A stretch of 64,000 bases of DNA from Microcebus murinus (Eukaryota > Chordata > Mammalia > Primates > Cheirogaleidae): positions 75,595,900 to 75,659,899 of the forward strand of contig NC_134116.1 in assembly GCF_040939455.1 (NCBI RefSeq), read 5' to 3'. Positions 45,471 to 58,412 of this stretch are shown here, piece after piece. Made by a program: the position numbers and the translations under genes. The notes under the pieces are model-generated. The model saw only the letters and a program-made list of their open reading frames with translations, was not told where the DNA came from and made no database searches. Within the stretch, counting starts at the first letter, position 1, and each line of letters starts with the position of its first letter.

Positions 45471-48400
45471 TTCCTGCATCACGCACCATGACATGAGCCG
45501 TTTCCTTCCGAGTGCTCAGCTAGGTCACTGTCACATGAAGCCGGTGAGTTTCAAGCGAAGCAGGGGTACCGCTGAGTACGTGCGTGCATGTGTGTGCGCA
45601 TCGAACTGGCGAAGAAACATTCCAGTGTCAAGATAAAATTATTTTGGAATTATTTATAATGCGGAAACTGGAATGCCTAGCAGTGGGGTAACGGTTTGCA
45701 GCTATTAGCCATAACAGTTATGAAGGCTCTACAGAAACACGAAGAGATAAAAGCATGCTAGGAAAAAGGCTTAAAGGAGATACAGCAGGGCGATAACAGT
45801 GGCTCCGTTGAGATGATGGAATTATGACTCATCCAGACATTCCATCTTTTCATTTTTCTAAAATGCTATATTTTATGACTAAAAAGAGTATATTAAAAGT
45901 AATAAAATGTGAAAAAAAGAATAAGGGGAAAAGTCAATGGCGGGCAGTTAAGTGCTGGGATAAAATCAATCTTAGGCGGATGGCTGAGGATAATGGTTAG
46001 GTGAGCATCACACTCACGTGACGTCCCTAGTCGGCTTTTCCTTTGGGTGTGGTCTGTTTCTCTGCTTTGCCTTCTCTCCTGCCCTTCGCTTCTCTAATTA
46101 TCTCAGTCTGAGTTTTCTTTTGTTTTGTTTTGTTTTTTACTTTCCTAGGATGCCTTGAATAAAACCTACCCGGCTCATTTCCTCTTGCTAGGACCACCAA
46201 TTATTCCTAAATAATGACACGGTAAATGTTGGCGAATTAATATGCAGCCTCCTTTGCTGATTGTACACATAGAGATAATGACACAAAGGAATCATTTCAG
46301 TCCTTCCTTGGGCTATTCAACCTCACAGATCTCTACTTTCATTCATTCATGCAGCTCTGCTGTCACCAGTGATTTTGACGATAATCCAGAAGGTGTATTT
46401 ATCATATTTGTGGATAATTTGAAGCAGGAGGTATAGAAAATCCACTGGATGGCAGAATCAGAGGCCAGAAGGATTTCAATAGGCCGGAAAGACAGGCTAA
46501 ATCAAACAAGAAGTTGTAAAAGAGTATGTCTAAGGGTCTGCAATATGAGTCATCAAAAGCTGCACAAGTGAAGCCAGACAACAGCTCTCATGAAAAAGCC
46601 TCAGGGGTTTTAACCAGGAGCAAGTTCCGGAAGAGCATAAGGTATGAAGGTGCTGATAGATAAGGCTTCTTTGATCCTCAGTTCCAGTAACAGAAGTATA
46701 TGTGGTATCTCTGTCACAGCCCCTGGGAGCAAAAGGAGGAGCAGGGTGAACTGGGAGTCCAGAGCTGGGACACACAGCCTCAAAGAGCAATGAGAATCCC
46801 AAATACGTCAAACAGAGACCCTATATAAACTACAGCAATGCCCACCTATGCGCGGGGGAAGGGACTCAGGAGCAGATGGACTTGTGTGCAGCAGGAGCAA
46901 GAGAAGTGAGGGTGCCAATGCCAGTGGCCCCAGAGGAGCCACCAGATGCAGGTGCCACCCTGCGCTCTGTGTCACTGGTCTCATCTTAGGCAGGGACTGT
47001 CCACTGTGCTTTCTTCCTGTTCCTGCTCTTCCCATCTGAGCTACTCTCCTTCCTCACTCACCCCTGGGTCTTCCCACAGGCTTATCTTTCTACCTAAAAG
47101 AAAAACTGTCTTGAGGAGGAGGGAAATCATAATTGTGCTGCATTTTCAATCCTGACTGTGTCACCTGTTGGGACATTGATAAGCTGGAACATTAAGGGCA
47201 GTTGGAAGGGATTTCTAGAGCGTGCTAGTTGAGGAGTAACCAAAGGAATGTGGATATTGAGGCTGCAGAAAAGATGCCCTGGGCACTGGAGATGGTTTTG
47301 AAAATTCAATAAATTTTCACGCAGAGATATTGGAGCATTGAAGAGGATGTTATAAAAGAAATCCATGAGTTTACTCAGTAGATGGGTTGAATGGATTTTA
47401 AAAACCAGCACCAGGTATTTGAGTTCTTTGAAAATGGGGACATTTCAGTCACAGTGGTAGACTGCCACAAGCAAGACTTTTTGAGCCAATGAACTTATCA
47501 GTATCTGATAAATAAAATAAAAAATGTGCCTCTTGGAGAGTCCAGCAGAACTTCCTACAGAGATTTGGAGTGTGTGCTTCTTAGACCAAGGAGCCTGAAC
47601 TCTCCAGAGGCTATGCTATATGAAGCTTTTTTTCATACAACACGGAAGAGATTTCTAAGATCAATTGGTTCTTGTAACCAATTATACATATTTGTGCAAT
47701 GGAGAGCATAGCCACGGAGTATGTTTCCTTTTGTATTAAGCTATCCAACCCAGGTGAGGAAGAAATTCCTGATGGAGCCTCAGTGACTGCAAGCTGCGCA
47801 GCTCCACCCTGGGTCCTTTGGAAGAAGACGAGGCCCTAGGGTCCCACCTGTCTCTTACACTGGTCCTCCAGCACTCTTATTCAGTCTTGAATGTTAAAGC
47901 CGTTGGCTTTACCAACAGCATGCTTCTGAATAGAGTGAGAAAGAAACCTCAAGAGAATGTTTGTGGCTGATAACAAGAAAGAGTGTCTGGTTCTGGTAAC
48001 CAAACAGGAGATGAAATGTTCTTTTGTATGTGAGCAGGAAGCAAGCAGATAGTCTACTTCAATAGCTTTTTATACCCACCAGGCATGTTGAATTTGATCT
48101 TTTCCATCAGCATTATCTATAAAAACCTCTTTCACCGGTGGGTTAGTTAGAAGAGTGCTGTAGCCCATTCTTATTCAAAGGTATTATGTCATTTAGGGAG
48201 ATAGCTGAGAGCTATACCTTTATTCCCCATATCTAAGCTTAAATGAAATCACAAACAAAATCTGTGACAATTTATAGCATTTTTGAGTTCTTTGTGAGAG
48301 GGCTAATGCAACTCATAAAAGTAGTAGTAAAGAAATTGCTGACTATTATCAAAAGCCTGCAACTTTTCAGAAGAATAGTTGGGAAATTTGTGGATGACCA

Positions 48401-49850
48401 CTCTTACTGCAGCATGGTTTTCATATAAATCTAAGTTAGATTCAACCACAGCTCTATTAACCGTAAATCATTGAGCAATATATTAGTATTGTCAATTAGC
48501 ATCTTAGAGTATAAAGTTTGTTTCAACTGTTTGGCAAATACCTGTTCTGGCTTCACAAATTCAATGTCGATTTCTTTCTGACAGCAGGTTTAGGAAGTGT
48601 TGTGTCTTTGCAAGTTTAAAAAATCAAAATAGCATTTGAAGAAAATTATTAATAAATTAAACCTTGGTACATAGTACTATGGACCACACTTTTCCCCAGA
48701 GTCAGCTAAGTGTCTCTCCTGAGAAGCCCTCCTTGAGTTTCCCCTGCAGATAAATGTCCCTTTTCTTCTCTGAGTCCATGGAGGACTCAGCCTCCAGCGC
48801 TGTCATCCTGGTACTGCATCGTCATGGCCTCTTCACCTGCCGGCCTCCCTCTAAGCTCTTTAGAGGGTAGAAATGTCCTCCCATCAGAGTGTTTTCAGCT
48901 CTAACACAATGCGGGCCCGCAGTTGGGTGCTGCAGAGTAAGGACAGCTTCTCCTTGGGAGAGGGTGCAGGAGTGACAAGCAGCTCTGAGGGGAGGCAGAG
49001 GTACACCGTGGCTCTGCGACTGTGTCCCAGACTGTGTTCTGGGCTGGAGCGCCAGCTGGGAGAAGGGTCAGCTCAGCTTTCAGCTGTTCCGCGGGATGAT
49101 CCCCTAGTTTGGGAGGAACCAGGTGTGCGGCAGGCAGAGAAAAGCAGCCAGGGAGACCGGCGAGAGGCACTAGAAAGAGCAGAGAGATGGGGAAGCCGCA
49201 GGCGAGCAGTGCCTCCCGCCGTCTGCTCAGCTTCTGAACCCCGAGGGATCCGGGCCGCAGCTCAGGTGCCGCGGCCACAGGTGCGCAAACGCACGCGTCC
49301 TGCGTGGAGCAGCCGGTGGCGGCGGCCTCTCCTTGGTGTGCAGCCGCGAGATGTGGTAATTTGGGGTTGCCCAACCTTCCCGGGCGGGGAAGCAGTCCAG
49401 TCCTTCAGGAAGAATCGCTGGCCCCATTTAGGAGCCATCGCAGTTCCTTTCTATGCTGACCGTCTGACAGGTTCCAACAGAACTATTTTTCAAACCTGTG
49501 GTATTTACAGAGACAAGACTGACTGCTCCGTGGAGCCCGGGACGATTTCAGCCTTTGAGGTAATGGAGACATAATTGAGGAACAACGTGGAATTAGTGTC
49601 ATCGCAATGATCTAGTGCCTTTGGTTAATTTCACTCGGATTTTGTGGAAGAGCAGCAAAGTCACCTAACTTGTGTAGCAAAGCTGCCACCGGAGAGATTC
49701 CTTTTTCAAGCATTTGGAAAACAAAGTTCAAGTGCTCAGCCCTTGTAAGTTGCAGGGACAGAGTTTCACGCCTCATTTTTTGAAAGGTATCATGATGTTT
49801 TTCCTTGTTTTGCTTCTAGGAAGCAGAGGATTGAGGAAATGACTTGGGCG
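45471..49850. other. Intergenic stretch upstream of FLT1, no gene seen
   Basis: An L2/MIR-like piece is near 48705-48880. GC content rises from 49230 toward the FLT1 island. The 233-codon + frame at 48873-49574 has no recognised domain. It could contain FLT1 distal regulatory sequence, but nothing specific can be read. Confidence 0.45.
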
Positions 49851-50466
49851 GGTGCACGAAGGCGGCCGAAAAAGACACAGACGCGCTCCCTGGGACCTGA
49901 GCCGGTTCACAGTCTCCCCAGAGGTGCCAGGCAAGCGTCGGTCCCCTGGTCCAGTGCCGTGTGTCGGGTGTCTCAGGCGCCTTCGTAGGCGTCTTGGGAC
50001 AGTCTGGCGGCGATCGGGGGAGGCGGGACAGCGCGGGAGAGCAGGCAGCGGAGAGCGCAGGACTGCGCCTCACTCCTCCGCGCCAAGAGCACCGTCGCGG
50101 AGGCGCGACCGGCTTCCCTTGGATCCGACTTACTTTCCGCCCGGGGGCCGGGCAGTGGAACTTCAGCCCTGTCCCCTCCCCAGTTTCGGGCGGCCCCCAG
50201 AGCTGAGTAAGCCGGGTGGAGGGACTCTGCAAGGATTTCCTGAGCGCGATGGGCTGGCGGAGGGGCGGGGGCAGGAGGGCACGGAGTAGGGACCCTGAAC
50301 CTGCTGAGGCCGCGCTCCCCGGCCCGCGCCCCAGCGCCTCCCCACGCGCGCCCGGCCCAGGGCGCCCGCCCTCGGCGGCCCCCGCCCCTCTCCGGAGCCG
50401 TAGGGAAGCGAGTCCGGTAGGAAGAAGAGGGTAGGTGGGGAGGCGGATGAGGGGTGGGGGACCCCT

Positions 50467-50474
50467 TGACGTCA
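50467..50474 (+). promoter_or_regulatory. CRE (TGACGTCA) in FLT1 promoter
   Basis: A perfect palindromic cAMP response element about 80 bp before the expected start. The human FLT1 promoter is known to use a CRE at about this position, together with an ETS site. Confidence 0.85.
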
Positions 50475-50493
50475 CTAGAAGGAGGTGCCGGGG

Positions 50494-50502
50494 TAGGAAG
50501 TG
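50494..50502 (+). promoter_or_regulatory. ETS site in FLT1 promoter
   Basis: TAGGAAGTG contains the GGAA core between the CRE and the TATA box. Endothelial ETS factors acting with CREB are reported for FLT1, so the spacing fits family knowledge. Confidence 0.72.
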
Positions 50503-50516
50503 GGCTGGGGTAAGGT

Positions 50517-50522
50517 TATAAA
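50517..50522 (+). promoter_or_regulatory. TATA box of FLT1
   Basis: TATAAA about 30 bp before the expected transcription start near 50548. Confidence 0.83.
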
Positions 50523-50547
50523 TCGCCCCCGCCCTCGGCTGCTCCTA

Positions 50548-50845
50548 ATCGAGGTCCGCAGGAGGCTCGGAGCGCTCCGGCCGGACACTCCTCGCAGCTC
50601 CTCCCCGGCGGCGGCGGCTCGGAGCGGGCTCCGGGACTCGGGCGCAGAGGCCAGCGGGCGCCGGGCGGCGAGGATTACCCCGGGAAGTGGCTGTCTCCTG
50701 GCTGGAGCCGAGAAGAGGGGCGCTCGGGGCGCAGGGCCAGAGCGCGGGGCCAGCGGCGGCGGAGCGCGAGAGGACGGGCTCTGACGGCGGGTCTTTGGCC
50801 GCGGGGAGCGCGGGCACCGGGCGAGCAGGCCGCGTCGCGCTCACC
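50548..50845 (+). other. FLT1: FLT1 exon 1, 5' untranslated region
   Basis: From 'atcgaggtccgcaggaggct' the sequence agrees closely with the 5' end of human FLT1 mRNA as I remember it, GC-rich throughout and free of ATG before the initiation codon. The start base is inferred from that similarity and from TATA spacing. Ends at the Kozak sequence gctcaccATGG. Confidence 0.85.
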
Positions 50846-50909
50846 ATGGTCAGCTGCTGGGACACCGGGGTCCTGCTGTGCGCGCTGCTCGGCTCTCTGC
50901 TTTTCACAG
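50846..50909 (+). CDS. FLT1: FLT1 exon 1 coding part (VEGF receptor 1 signal peptide)
   Basis: ATG at 50846 in a strong Kozak context (CACCATGG) encodes MVSCWDTGVLLCALLGSLLF then T. This is a hydrophobic signal peptide nearly identical to that of FLT1 in other mammals (human has Tyr at residue 4; mouse also has Cys). The product is the membrane tyrosine kinase receptor for VEGF-A, VEGF-B and PlGF, with seven Ig domains; a soluble form acts as a decoy. Only 21 codons plus one base lie in this exon, so the intron is in phase 1. Exon 1 ends TTTTCACAG with donor GTGAGG. The remaining 29 or so exons lie beyond the window. Identity rests on the signal peptide, the 5' UTR and the promoter layout. 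Confidence 0.93.
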
Positions 50910-51649
50910 GTGAGGTGCGGCGGGGCCGGAGCGGAGCTGGGATGGGGCGGCGGAGGGCAGAGCCTGTGGGGCCGGGGCGGGTGCTAGCGGGGAGACGCGG
51001 CTGCAGCCCCGAGAAGCGAGCCTCGGCGGGAACCTCGGTCACCAGAGGCAGCGGGCACGCCTGGGGTCGCAGTGCCCTTTCTCCGAGTGGGCGCCTCGGA
51101 GAGTGGCTGGCCCAGGCCTGCGGGCATCACCGCCCAGAACGGGTCCTCGCGGGAGCTGCCCTTGAGCGGCAGAGTCGCTGATCCTCTACCCGGCTCCTGG
51201 GTGGGGTCTCACCGCCGAGGCTCCGGGCGCACGGCGCACCCGGACTGGCCTGGCACCCAGAGGCTGTCCCAGGCAGCCTGGCGCGGTTCCGCGGGGTCCT
51301 CCGGAGCCGGGAGCGGCAACTCCTGAACGCCCGCGAGGCTGCCGGGGGCTAGGTTGGGGCCGGAGCGTTGGCGACATTGGCAGCGACCTCGCGCCACGAG
51401 AGGGAAGGAGGAGAACCAATTTGGTGGGGGTCGCGTGCCCATGGGAGCAGACGGATCCCAGCAGAGGGCCAGCGCCAGTATCCCGCGACCCGCTTCGGCC
51501 CCGAGCCGGACTGACCCGGGGACGCCCGGCGGCGCGGACCGCGGCAGCCACCCGGGTGGGGCCCCGGCGGGGAGCGGGCCGGGTGCGCCGTCCAGCCCAG
51601 GTCGCCGGCGGCAGTGACCGTAACTGACCAGGGCAGCCAAGGGCCCAAA

Positions 51650-54208
51650 TACCGTTACGTTACCCTGTTGCGAGCCCAGCCTTTACCTCTGAGCCAAGAA
51701 AGGGCGGACGATTTGGACCAAAAGATGCGGTTTGAGGAGTAGGTGAGGCCCGCCCCGACACCTAAGTCGGCCTTCGCTGGGCGTTTGGGAACGGGCGGCG
51801 AAACGGCCTGGGGCCAGGAGGCTTTCTGAGCGGTTCGTGTGGAGACCGCTGCCGTCGGAGGTCAAAGCCCAAGGGGACTTAGGTGCTCATTGGCGCTGAG
51901 TGGCCCAACCCCCAGTCCCGCTCCCCTGGGCGCTGAGAACCAGGTTTCCCAGCGCCTTCCTTGTAAGCGTCGTGGGGAAAAGGTAAAATGTGAAAAAAGC
52001 AAAACAAAACCAGTAACAAAAAGTAAGTTATTGCAATGATTCCCGGGAAAGGAAGACGGTAGGGTTGAGTATATTAAAAAACAAACAAACAAACAAAACC
52101 TCTTGTTAAACCCCAAAGGCAGTAATTATTAAATACTCTTTGTCAGTGGGAACGCTAATTAGACCGTCAGTTTCTCAGTAACATGGTTCGATTGGGGAAA
52201 CTACTAAACCTGGAGACAGTGCGAAGAAGTAGTAATGCCTGAGCACTCACTATGAATTGGGAAATGTGCTAAAATAACAGTATTAAGTAAAATATTGTAT
52301 TTTCTATTTTATAAACACATTTTTGTTTTGAAAAGTGGCTTATATAAAAATATAATTGCTTACAGAATTTAAGTAATTCACCTATTATGTAAAGGTAAAT
52401 CTAGGTAAATAATTGTGAATTCAAAAATATGGGGAGGGGAAGTACATGATTTATTGGATTTTTCTGCTTCACGCATGTTTTTGTTTCAAAAAAACACTGT
52501 TGACTTTAGTAAAGCATAGTTTTATTTGAGACTAGGAGCATCTTAGATTGGTGGAAACTTTCCAGACACATGAGTGGGATCCTCTTGTGATTTCTCTTAG
52601 ACTGTAACTTACTTACATCGGACAGAAATCTTGGAACTCTTGACTTTTTTGAAAAATTCACCCACGTTTTGGGAAGAAACGGGGAACAAACATTGATGAG
52701 AACTCTTTTCCCTTACAGTTTACAGAATGTTCTGCCAGCCGTATGGGTTTGTAATTGCAAAGCGTGCATTTGAAAACCTGTAGTAAGGATCTCACAGTAA
52801 ACTGATCAGCTACCTACTTTCTGAACTACATCAGGGCTTTCAAACTGAACCAAAGGGCTACATTTCTGGGACGTAGTGTCCAGCAAGAGGTCACATTTCT
52901 GTCCTGTGGATTAATCAGGAGTCCTCTGGGATCCATCATGGACTAGGGTCTGCCCTTCAGGTGCCTAATCTTTGGATATCTGTGAGTTACTAATATTGTG
53001 TGTGTGTACGCAGCATGAGCTTGCACTGAGGTGTAAAATAACCAGAAGTTCAGGAAGACTAAGAGATCATGCATTTCCCCCCTAGAGAGTATCTTTACCT
53101 TCTCCCAAATATTATGGGAAATAAAAAGATGCCAATAATTTAGATACTCTCAAGTACTCCGTATCGGAAAACTCTATCTCTGTACAGGATACCAGTCCTC
53201 TTTCTCCAGCTCGGAGTCTCATTTCTTACCTTTAAGTGCCACACCCTTGATTAAAGCCACAAATCTTTTTCTTCTGCTCCCATTTTTCTTGAGTTGTTGA
53301 GCAACTAATATTTACAATTTACAATAACTAACTGAACTTGTAAATTTTGTGAGGAAAGGCCGCATAAATAATATTCAGTTAATCAAAATGTACACAAAAA
53401 TACCTGTTTCCAAATTGAATATAATAAATCTCTCATAATAAAGTTAATTTACATAACAACTTCTGCTCTTTTCTCCAAGATTTTATGAAGCTACATTCTT
53501 TTTTTTTGTCTAATATTTTGTCAAATTTTTTTTAGTACTTTTTTACCCTTTTTTCTTTCCCTGTTGAAAACTCTATAACAGGCTGTCTAGTTTCTTTTCT
53601 AATGATCACCAAGTGGGTTTTTTGCTTTCATATGTAAAATGAAGAAGTTAGAATGAATGGTTGATTTCCAAGGCCCTTTTCTGACTCTAAAATTCAATGA
53701 ATGATTCCAGGAAATAGACTAAATACAGTGTCTGTCTTTCTCTTTTCTCTCTCCCTACCTTATTTATATTTACATATAGAATGGATGATAAACCATACGA
53801 TGCTGGGGTTGTAAGGATGAATTGAGTTTCCCCTGCTATTAGTAATCACATTGTAGTTTCTTTCTAACAGAATGTACCTAGTCAACTAGTTAACTTGGCC
53901 TGTAGTGGGCTATGTTTTGTAAGAGATGAGCTGGTATAGGATGCCCAAGCCAGTAGGAATCATTTTCTTGGGTTTTTTTCACTAGCAAAATGTGTAACTC
54001 TATGAAGTAGACTTTTCTTCATAACTAGCTGCATTAAGTCTTTTAAGGATATCAGCAATTTAAAACCCCTATACATTTCTTGAATTTTTACAATTAACAT
54101 TTATTTGATCAAAAAATGGTTTATCCTGAATGAGTTCCAGGTTTCAACAGGGATACGAAACGCTTTACTTAAAATTGAATCGATTTCATGTGACTTTTAA
54201 GAAATAAA
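51650..54208. other. FLT1 intron 1, unassigned stretch
   Basis: AT-rich beyond 52000, with an (AAAC)n run near 52079-52098. No repeat family was confidently recognised. First-intron enhancers are possible but not readable. Confidence 0.5.
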
Positions 54209-54478
54209 CCATTCTGGGAGGCAAAGGCAGGAGAATCACTTGAGGTCAGGAGTTTGAGACCAGCCTGAGCAAAAGAGAGACCCCCATCTCTACTAAAAAT
54301 AGATAAAATTAGCTGGGTGTGGGGTGTGGTTGTGCATGCCTGTAGTCCCAGCTACTTGGGAGGCTGAGGCAGGAGAATTGCTTGAGTCTAGCAGTTGGAA
54401 ATTGCAGTAAGCTATGATGATGCCACTGTATTCCAGCCCTGGGAGTGAGACCCTGTCTCAAAAAAAAAAAAAAAAGAA
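54209..54478 (+). mobile_element. Alu SINE, 5'-truncated
   Basis: Starts within the left arm ('ttctgggaggcaaaggcagg'), continues 'gaccagcctgagcaaaagag' and ends 'gagtgagaccctgtctcaaa' with an A17-like tail. Confidence 0.92.
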
Positions 54479-55514
54479 ACAAAGAATCCAAATAATTACG
54501 TTGTTCTTTCCAAAAACTATCCAGGCATTTCTAAATCTACTTTGAATGTATATAATGTAGAAGTTGAAAATATGTTGCATAAAAATGGTTTTATATTGAC
54601 CACAAAAACGTAATGCCTTTGAGGAAGACTATGTAACCTATTGCCATCTACACACAGCAAAGTTATGACCAATGTTTACCCTGGCTTGGGTGGTTGGGCA
54701 AGACAAGAACAAATAGGAGAGTAAGTAGCTTGTGCAGTGCTTTAAATTGAGATGTGTATGTGAGTGGGCGTAAGAAGGAAGAGAAAGCAAGAGAAGCTAT
54801 CTTGGTGCTTGAATGTTAAATGCAAAGCCTGCTGGTGTAAGCAGAGACCAGGCATGTCCGGTTCTAGTAAATATCAAGTAAATATCATCATTTTTCAGTG
54901 TGTGATTGTGGATAGAGGAGGAAGGGCATTTGAAATCATCCCAAGCTTATTTTTTTTTTTAAGTAAAAATACATTAGTGTGAGTGGTTGAAAGCATAAAA
55001 CCATCTATTGCATTGGGTTTAAACAATTTAATAGAACTGAACAGTCCATTCCGCTCCATGGACCTTAGTCTACCGGAGAGGCTTGTGAACAATGACAAGG
55101 TCTCCTGCTCCATGCTTTCCAGGATCACTGTTGGTTCCTCGCCCTCTTGGGTGCCTTGGAAATAGCATGCTGCTGATTAAATTGCTGGGTTTTATACCAG
55201 ATTGAGAGAGGGGAAGGAAATGAGAGGAATGGGGTATTTGAGGGAGGGCTTGAAAGGAAAGCCTTCCAAAGGAAAGCTTAGCACACGGGGCTGCACAGGG
55301 CTTCATTAAGGAAATGGTTCCATTGAGTCTGCTGAAGATAGTGGACTAGATTTCCTGCATTGCTGCTGGGGCGGATGTGGGGAGATGTCAAGAATTCCTG
55401 GGGATTTCCCATCAGTCTTGGTGACGCTGGATGCCTGAAAGCCACGTCTGATTGCTGCACCTCTCCTCAATTTTGAGCGCTGAGAGACTCGATCTTGTTT
55501 CACAGACACACCCA
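54479..55514. other. FLT1 intron 1, unassigned stretch
   Basis: Nothing recognised. Confidence 0.45.
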
Positions 55515-55650
55515 TTGTTAGAACTAGATGGAACCTCATTGATCCAATCCACTCATTTCAGAGATGAGAAAACCAGCCCAGAGAAGATCAGTGATTTTTT
55601 TCAAAGTGAACAGCTAGCTCGCGGCAGGCCCCCAAGCGAAACCTGATATT
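55515..55650 (-). repeat. MIR-like fragment
   Basis: 'gatgagaaaaccagcccaga' and 'gaacagctagctcgcggcag' in MIR reverse order. Confidence 0.55.
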
Positions 55651-56055
55651 TGTACTACAGATAACATGTCTTCTACATTTGTATATTTCCTCTTCCCCAA
55701 ACAGAAGAGAGATGTTCAAATATTTGTTGAATAACATTATTACAATGCTAACATTTCTTTCTAAGTGACATCTTTTTTTTTAATCTGAAATTTTCTCCTA
55801 TTTTCTTAAAGCCTATAAGGGGTTTAAATTAAGAATCAAAATGATGGCTGCTTAGCACACCAAGAGGTTTGGTCAGAAGATTAATTTTCCTTGTGAGTAC
55901 TTGGAATCCTTCTTTTGAACAGCTGTGGCTTACATAGTTGTGGCTTATGGTACTAGCTTCATCTTTCACCACTTTCCTCCATACACCCTGGGTTCCAGCT
56001 ACACAAACTCTACCCCAGTCAAACAAATTACTTCTTCAGATGGGCTTCACTTTCA
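55651..56055. other. FLT1 intron 1, unassigned stretch
   Basis: Nothing recognised. Confidence 0.45.
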
Positions 56056-56059
56056 TCAC

Positions 56060-56375
56060 TGTGTTCATGCGGCTCGTCTGCCTGCAGGACCCTTTCCCTC
56101 CCTCGGTAGCCCCTTCTCCCCTGCCTGCAAAACCCAGCTTAGCAATCCCCACCTCCAGGAGCTCCGTCCTCCCTGAAGCCCCAGACAGAACTGATGGTTT
56201 ATTCTGCTCCCCTGTAGCCCCTCCAGTCCTTCTCACCTTGCACTGTTAGCATTTTATGTGTCTGGGGCTTTCCTCTTTGGGAGGGAGATCATGTCTTAGC
56301 TGTCCTTAGATCTCTGGCAACTGATAGAATGCCTGGCATAGAGGCTTGCAGTAAGTGTTGGAACAAATTAATGAA
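56060..56375 (+). repeat. L2 LINE 3' fragment
   Basis: 'cttagcaatccccacctcca', 'gggagggagatcatgtctta', 'gaatgcctggcatagaggct', 'acaaattaatgaatgaatat' in L2 order. Confidence 0.65.
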
Positions 56376-58065
56376 TGAATATGTAGCCACACGGTCATCT
56401 CAAAGAAGAAATCTCAGACGTGAATTTATTCCCATATATGGAGGTGCTCTTGCCTGTCCGTTTGGCCTCAGTTATGATGGATTGCTTACAGTGACTCTTC
56501 TCAATACACAATATTTGTCCTCTTTAGCAAGTGACTACGATGTAGGAAATCAGCTATAATCTTCAGCTCTCTGAGAAAACCATCTCATGTAATCTCCTCC
56601 TGTTTGGGCATGGTGCTTCCCTAGGGCCTCTGAGCCACCAAAGCCAGGCAGAAATTCTGTCTTAGCCTCTATTGGTGAGTGCTAAGCACTTCAGCTTTAT
56701 CCTACAGTATTTTGTACAATTTTTAGAGACAACAGAGCCCTCAGAGTTTATGGTTTGAGTGACTTGCCCTCTCGCTGGGCTGGGATGCAAACCTGACCAA
56801 CGGAGATCTGGCCCAATCTGAATTAACTATGTAGGAGCCTCAGTTATGAGACCAGACTGGTCTGCCTAGCTTCCACTTTCCTTAGGATGTGTTCTCCTCA
56901 ACCTTTCACACAAATGGGTTCCTGGCAGGACCATCCTACTAGGTGTGAGAAAGGCTCTCGAAAAGTCTGAATCCCATGGGTTGGGCTAAAGCTGGTGCCT
57001 CCCCACCCCCACTCCACCCTATGCTGCACATGCCCATAACGTACTCCAAAACACCCTTGCCAGAGCGTGGTCCCTGGCCAGCAGCAGCAGCATCCCCTGG
57101 GAACTTAATGAATCAAAGCTTTCGTTTTAATAAAAGCCAGGGTGTGGTTTTCTTGGGTTTTGTTTGTTTGCTTAGTAAAGGATTCATAGTCAGTTGTGGT
57201 CTCAGGGTTGAAGTCCTCTTCCCTAACACTCTAGTGATTATCTTTGACCTGTGTGACCAAGGCACTAGACCTGGGCTGCCAGGAGCCCCTGCTGGCTCCC
57301 ACATTGTTCTTGTGTCCTGTCTTCTGCTGGGAAACCTGTGTCCTACTCCAAAACTCTTTGCAGAATCTTGGACTCAGTTTGGACCCATAATCAAAGTAAG
57401 CAGAGGTTGTGGTCTTGAAGAATACCATGGTGAACCAAATCATGGGTGGCAAGATCAATGTCTCAGAAAATGTGGACTTGCTGGAAAACAGTAAGAATGG
57501 CATTAAATAGATTAGTTTTAACCATAAATAAAGTGCTACAAGGCATTTGCTTCTGAAACAAAATTACTTGGTGGTAAAAACCAGCAGTGGTAAGTATCCT
57601 TCTCTGGAATCTTCGGTTGTCAAGGACTCATCACTATGTCACTGCAGCTGATAACACATTTCATGTGCCTCCTAATGGCTTGAAATTTAATGTGTTTTGC
57701 ACTTGCCTTCTTCCTTGTCTCCTTATTGCAAATCTTAACAAAGGCTTTGCCTTTTCACAGGTTATCACAATGCTTGCAGGCACTTTTTCTCTGCCTGGAC
57801 TGCTATCCTTCTATTTAGCGGTGGAGTATATATAAATGGATTTCCTTTCAAGCCACAGACACACCCATGTGGTCTACACAAGCAGAACTACAATTATCAG
57901 ATTCTTCTGTTAAAAGAGGCCTGAAGTGAACCTTGTATAAATGAAAGGCTTTGGCTGTTATTACATACAAATATAAAACCACTTAAACACAAGGCCACCT
58001 TCAGCAAAACCCACCCTGGTTATTAATTAGTCTGCCAATTGATTTCCATGAAAGCCTTCGCCTCT
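56376..58065. other. FLT1 intron 1, mostly unassigned
   Basis: A MER5-like trace ('agcagcatcccctgggaact') is at 57080-57115. No exon recognised. Confidence 0.45.
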
Positions 58066-58069
58066 CTCT

Positions 58070-58412
58070 CGGTCTGTACTCCCCAGCTTGGGCTCTATAT
58101 TAGAATCCTTTGGGAGCTTTTACAAATCCTCCTCTGGGAGCTTTTACAAGTCCTCGTGCCTGGATGCACACCTGACCGATTTAATCACAATCTCTTGAGA
58201 GGGACCCAAGCATCAGTAATTTTAAAGCCCCTGGGTGAATTTCATCATACATCAGAATCACCTGGTGATTGCAAAATGACAGACTGCTGGACCCCACCCC
58301 AGAGATTCTGATTCAGTAGGTCTGGGGTGGGGCCAAGAATGCTTTTCTATCAAGTTCCCCTGTGATACGGAGGTACCTGGTCTAGAGACCACACCTTGAG
58401 AACCACAGCCCT
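58070..58412. mobile_element. Two adjacent MER5-type hAT-Charlie fossils
   Basis: First unit 58070-58250 ('aatcacaatctcttgagagg', 'gcatcagtaattttaaagcc'). Second unit 58251-58412 ('agattctgattcagtaggtc', 'ggggccaagaatgctttt', end 'ccttgagaaccaca'). Both are typical MER5-like text, with decayed terminal inverted repeats. Confidence 0.68.
58111..58158. repeat. 24-bp tandem duplication within MER5-like element
   Basis: tgggagcttttacaaatcct plus cctc is followed directly by a copy differing at two positions. Confidence 0.9.

Larger units (their letters stand above)
49850..51640. promoter_or_regulatory. CpG island of the FLT1 promoter and first exon
   Basis: Dense CpG by eye across the upstream promoter, exon 1 and the first 700 bp of intron 1. 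This is consistent with the GC-rich TATA-containing FLT1 promoter known from human and mouse. Borders approximate. Confidence 0.85.

Noticed and set aside
48873..49574. 233-codon frame upstream of FLT1
   Set aside because: Composition follows rising GC content. No motif, no start context and no splice model.
50687..51181. 164-codon frame running through FLT1 exon 1 into the intron
   Set aside because: It begins upstream of the real ATG and reads across the splice donor into intron sequence. Only the in-frame segment from 50846 to 50909 is coding.
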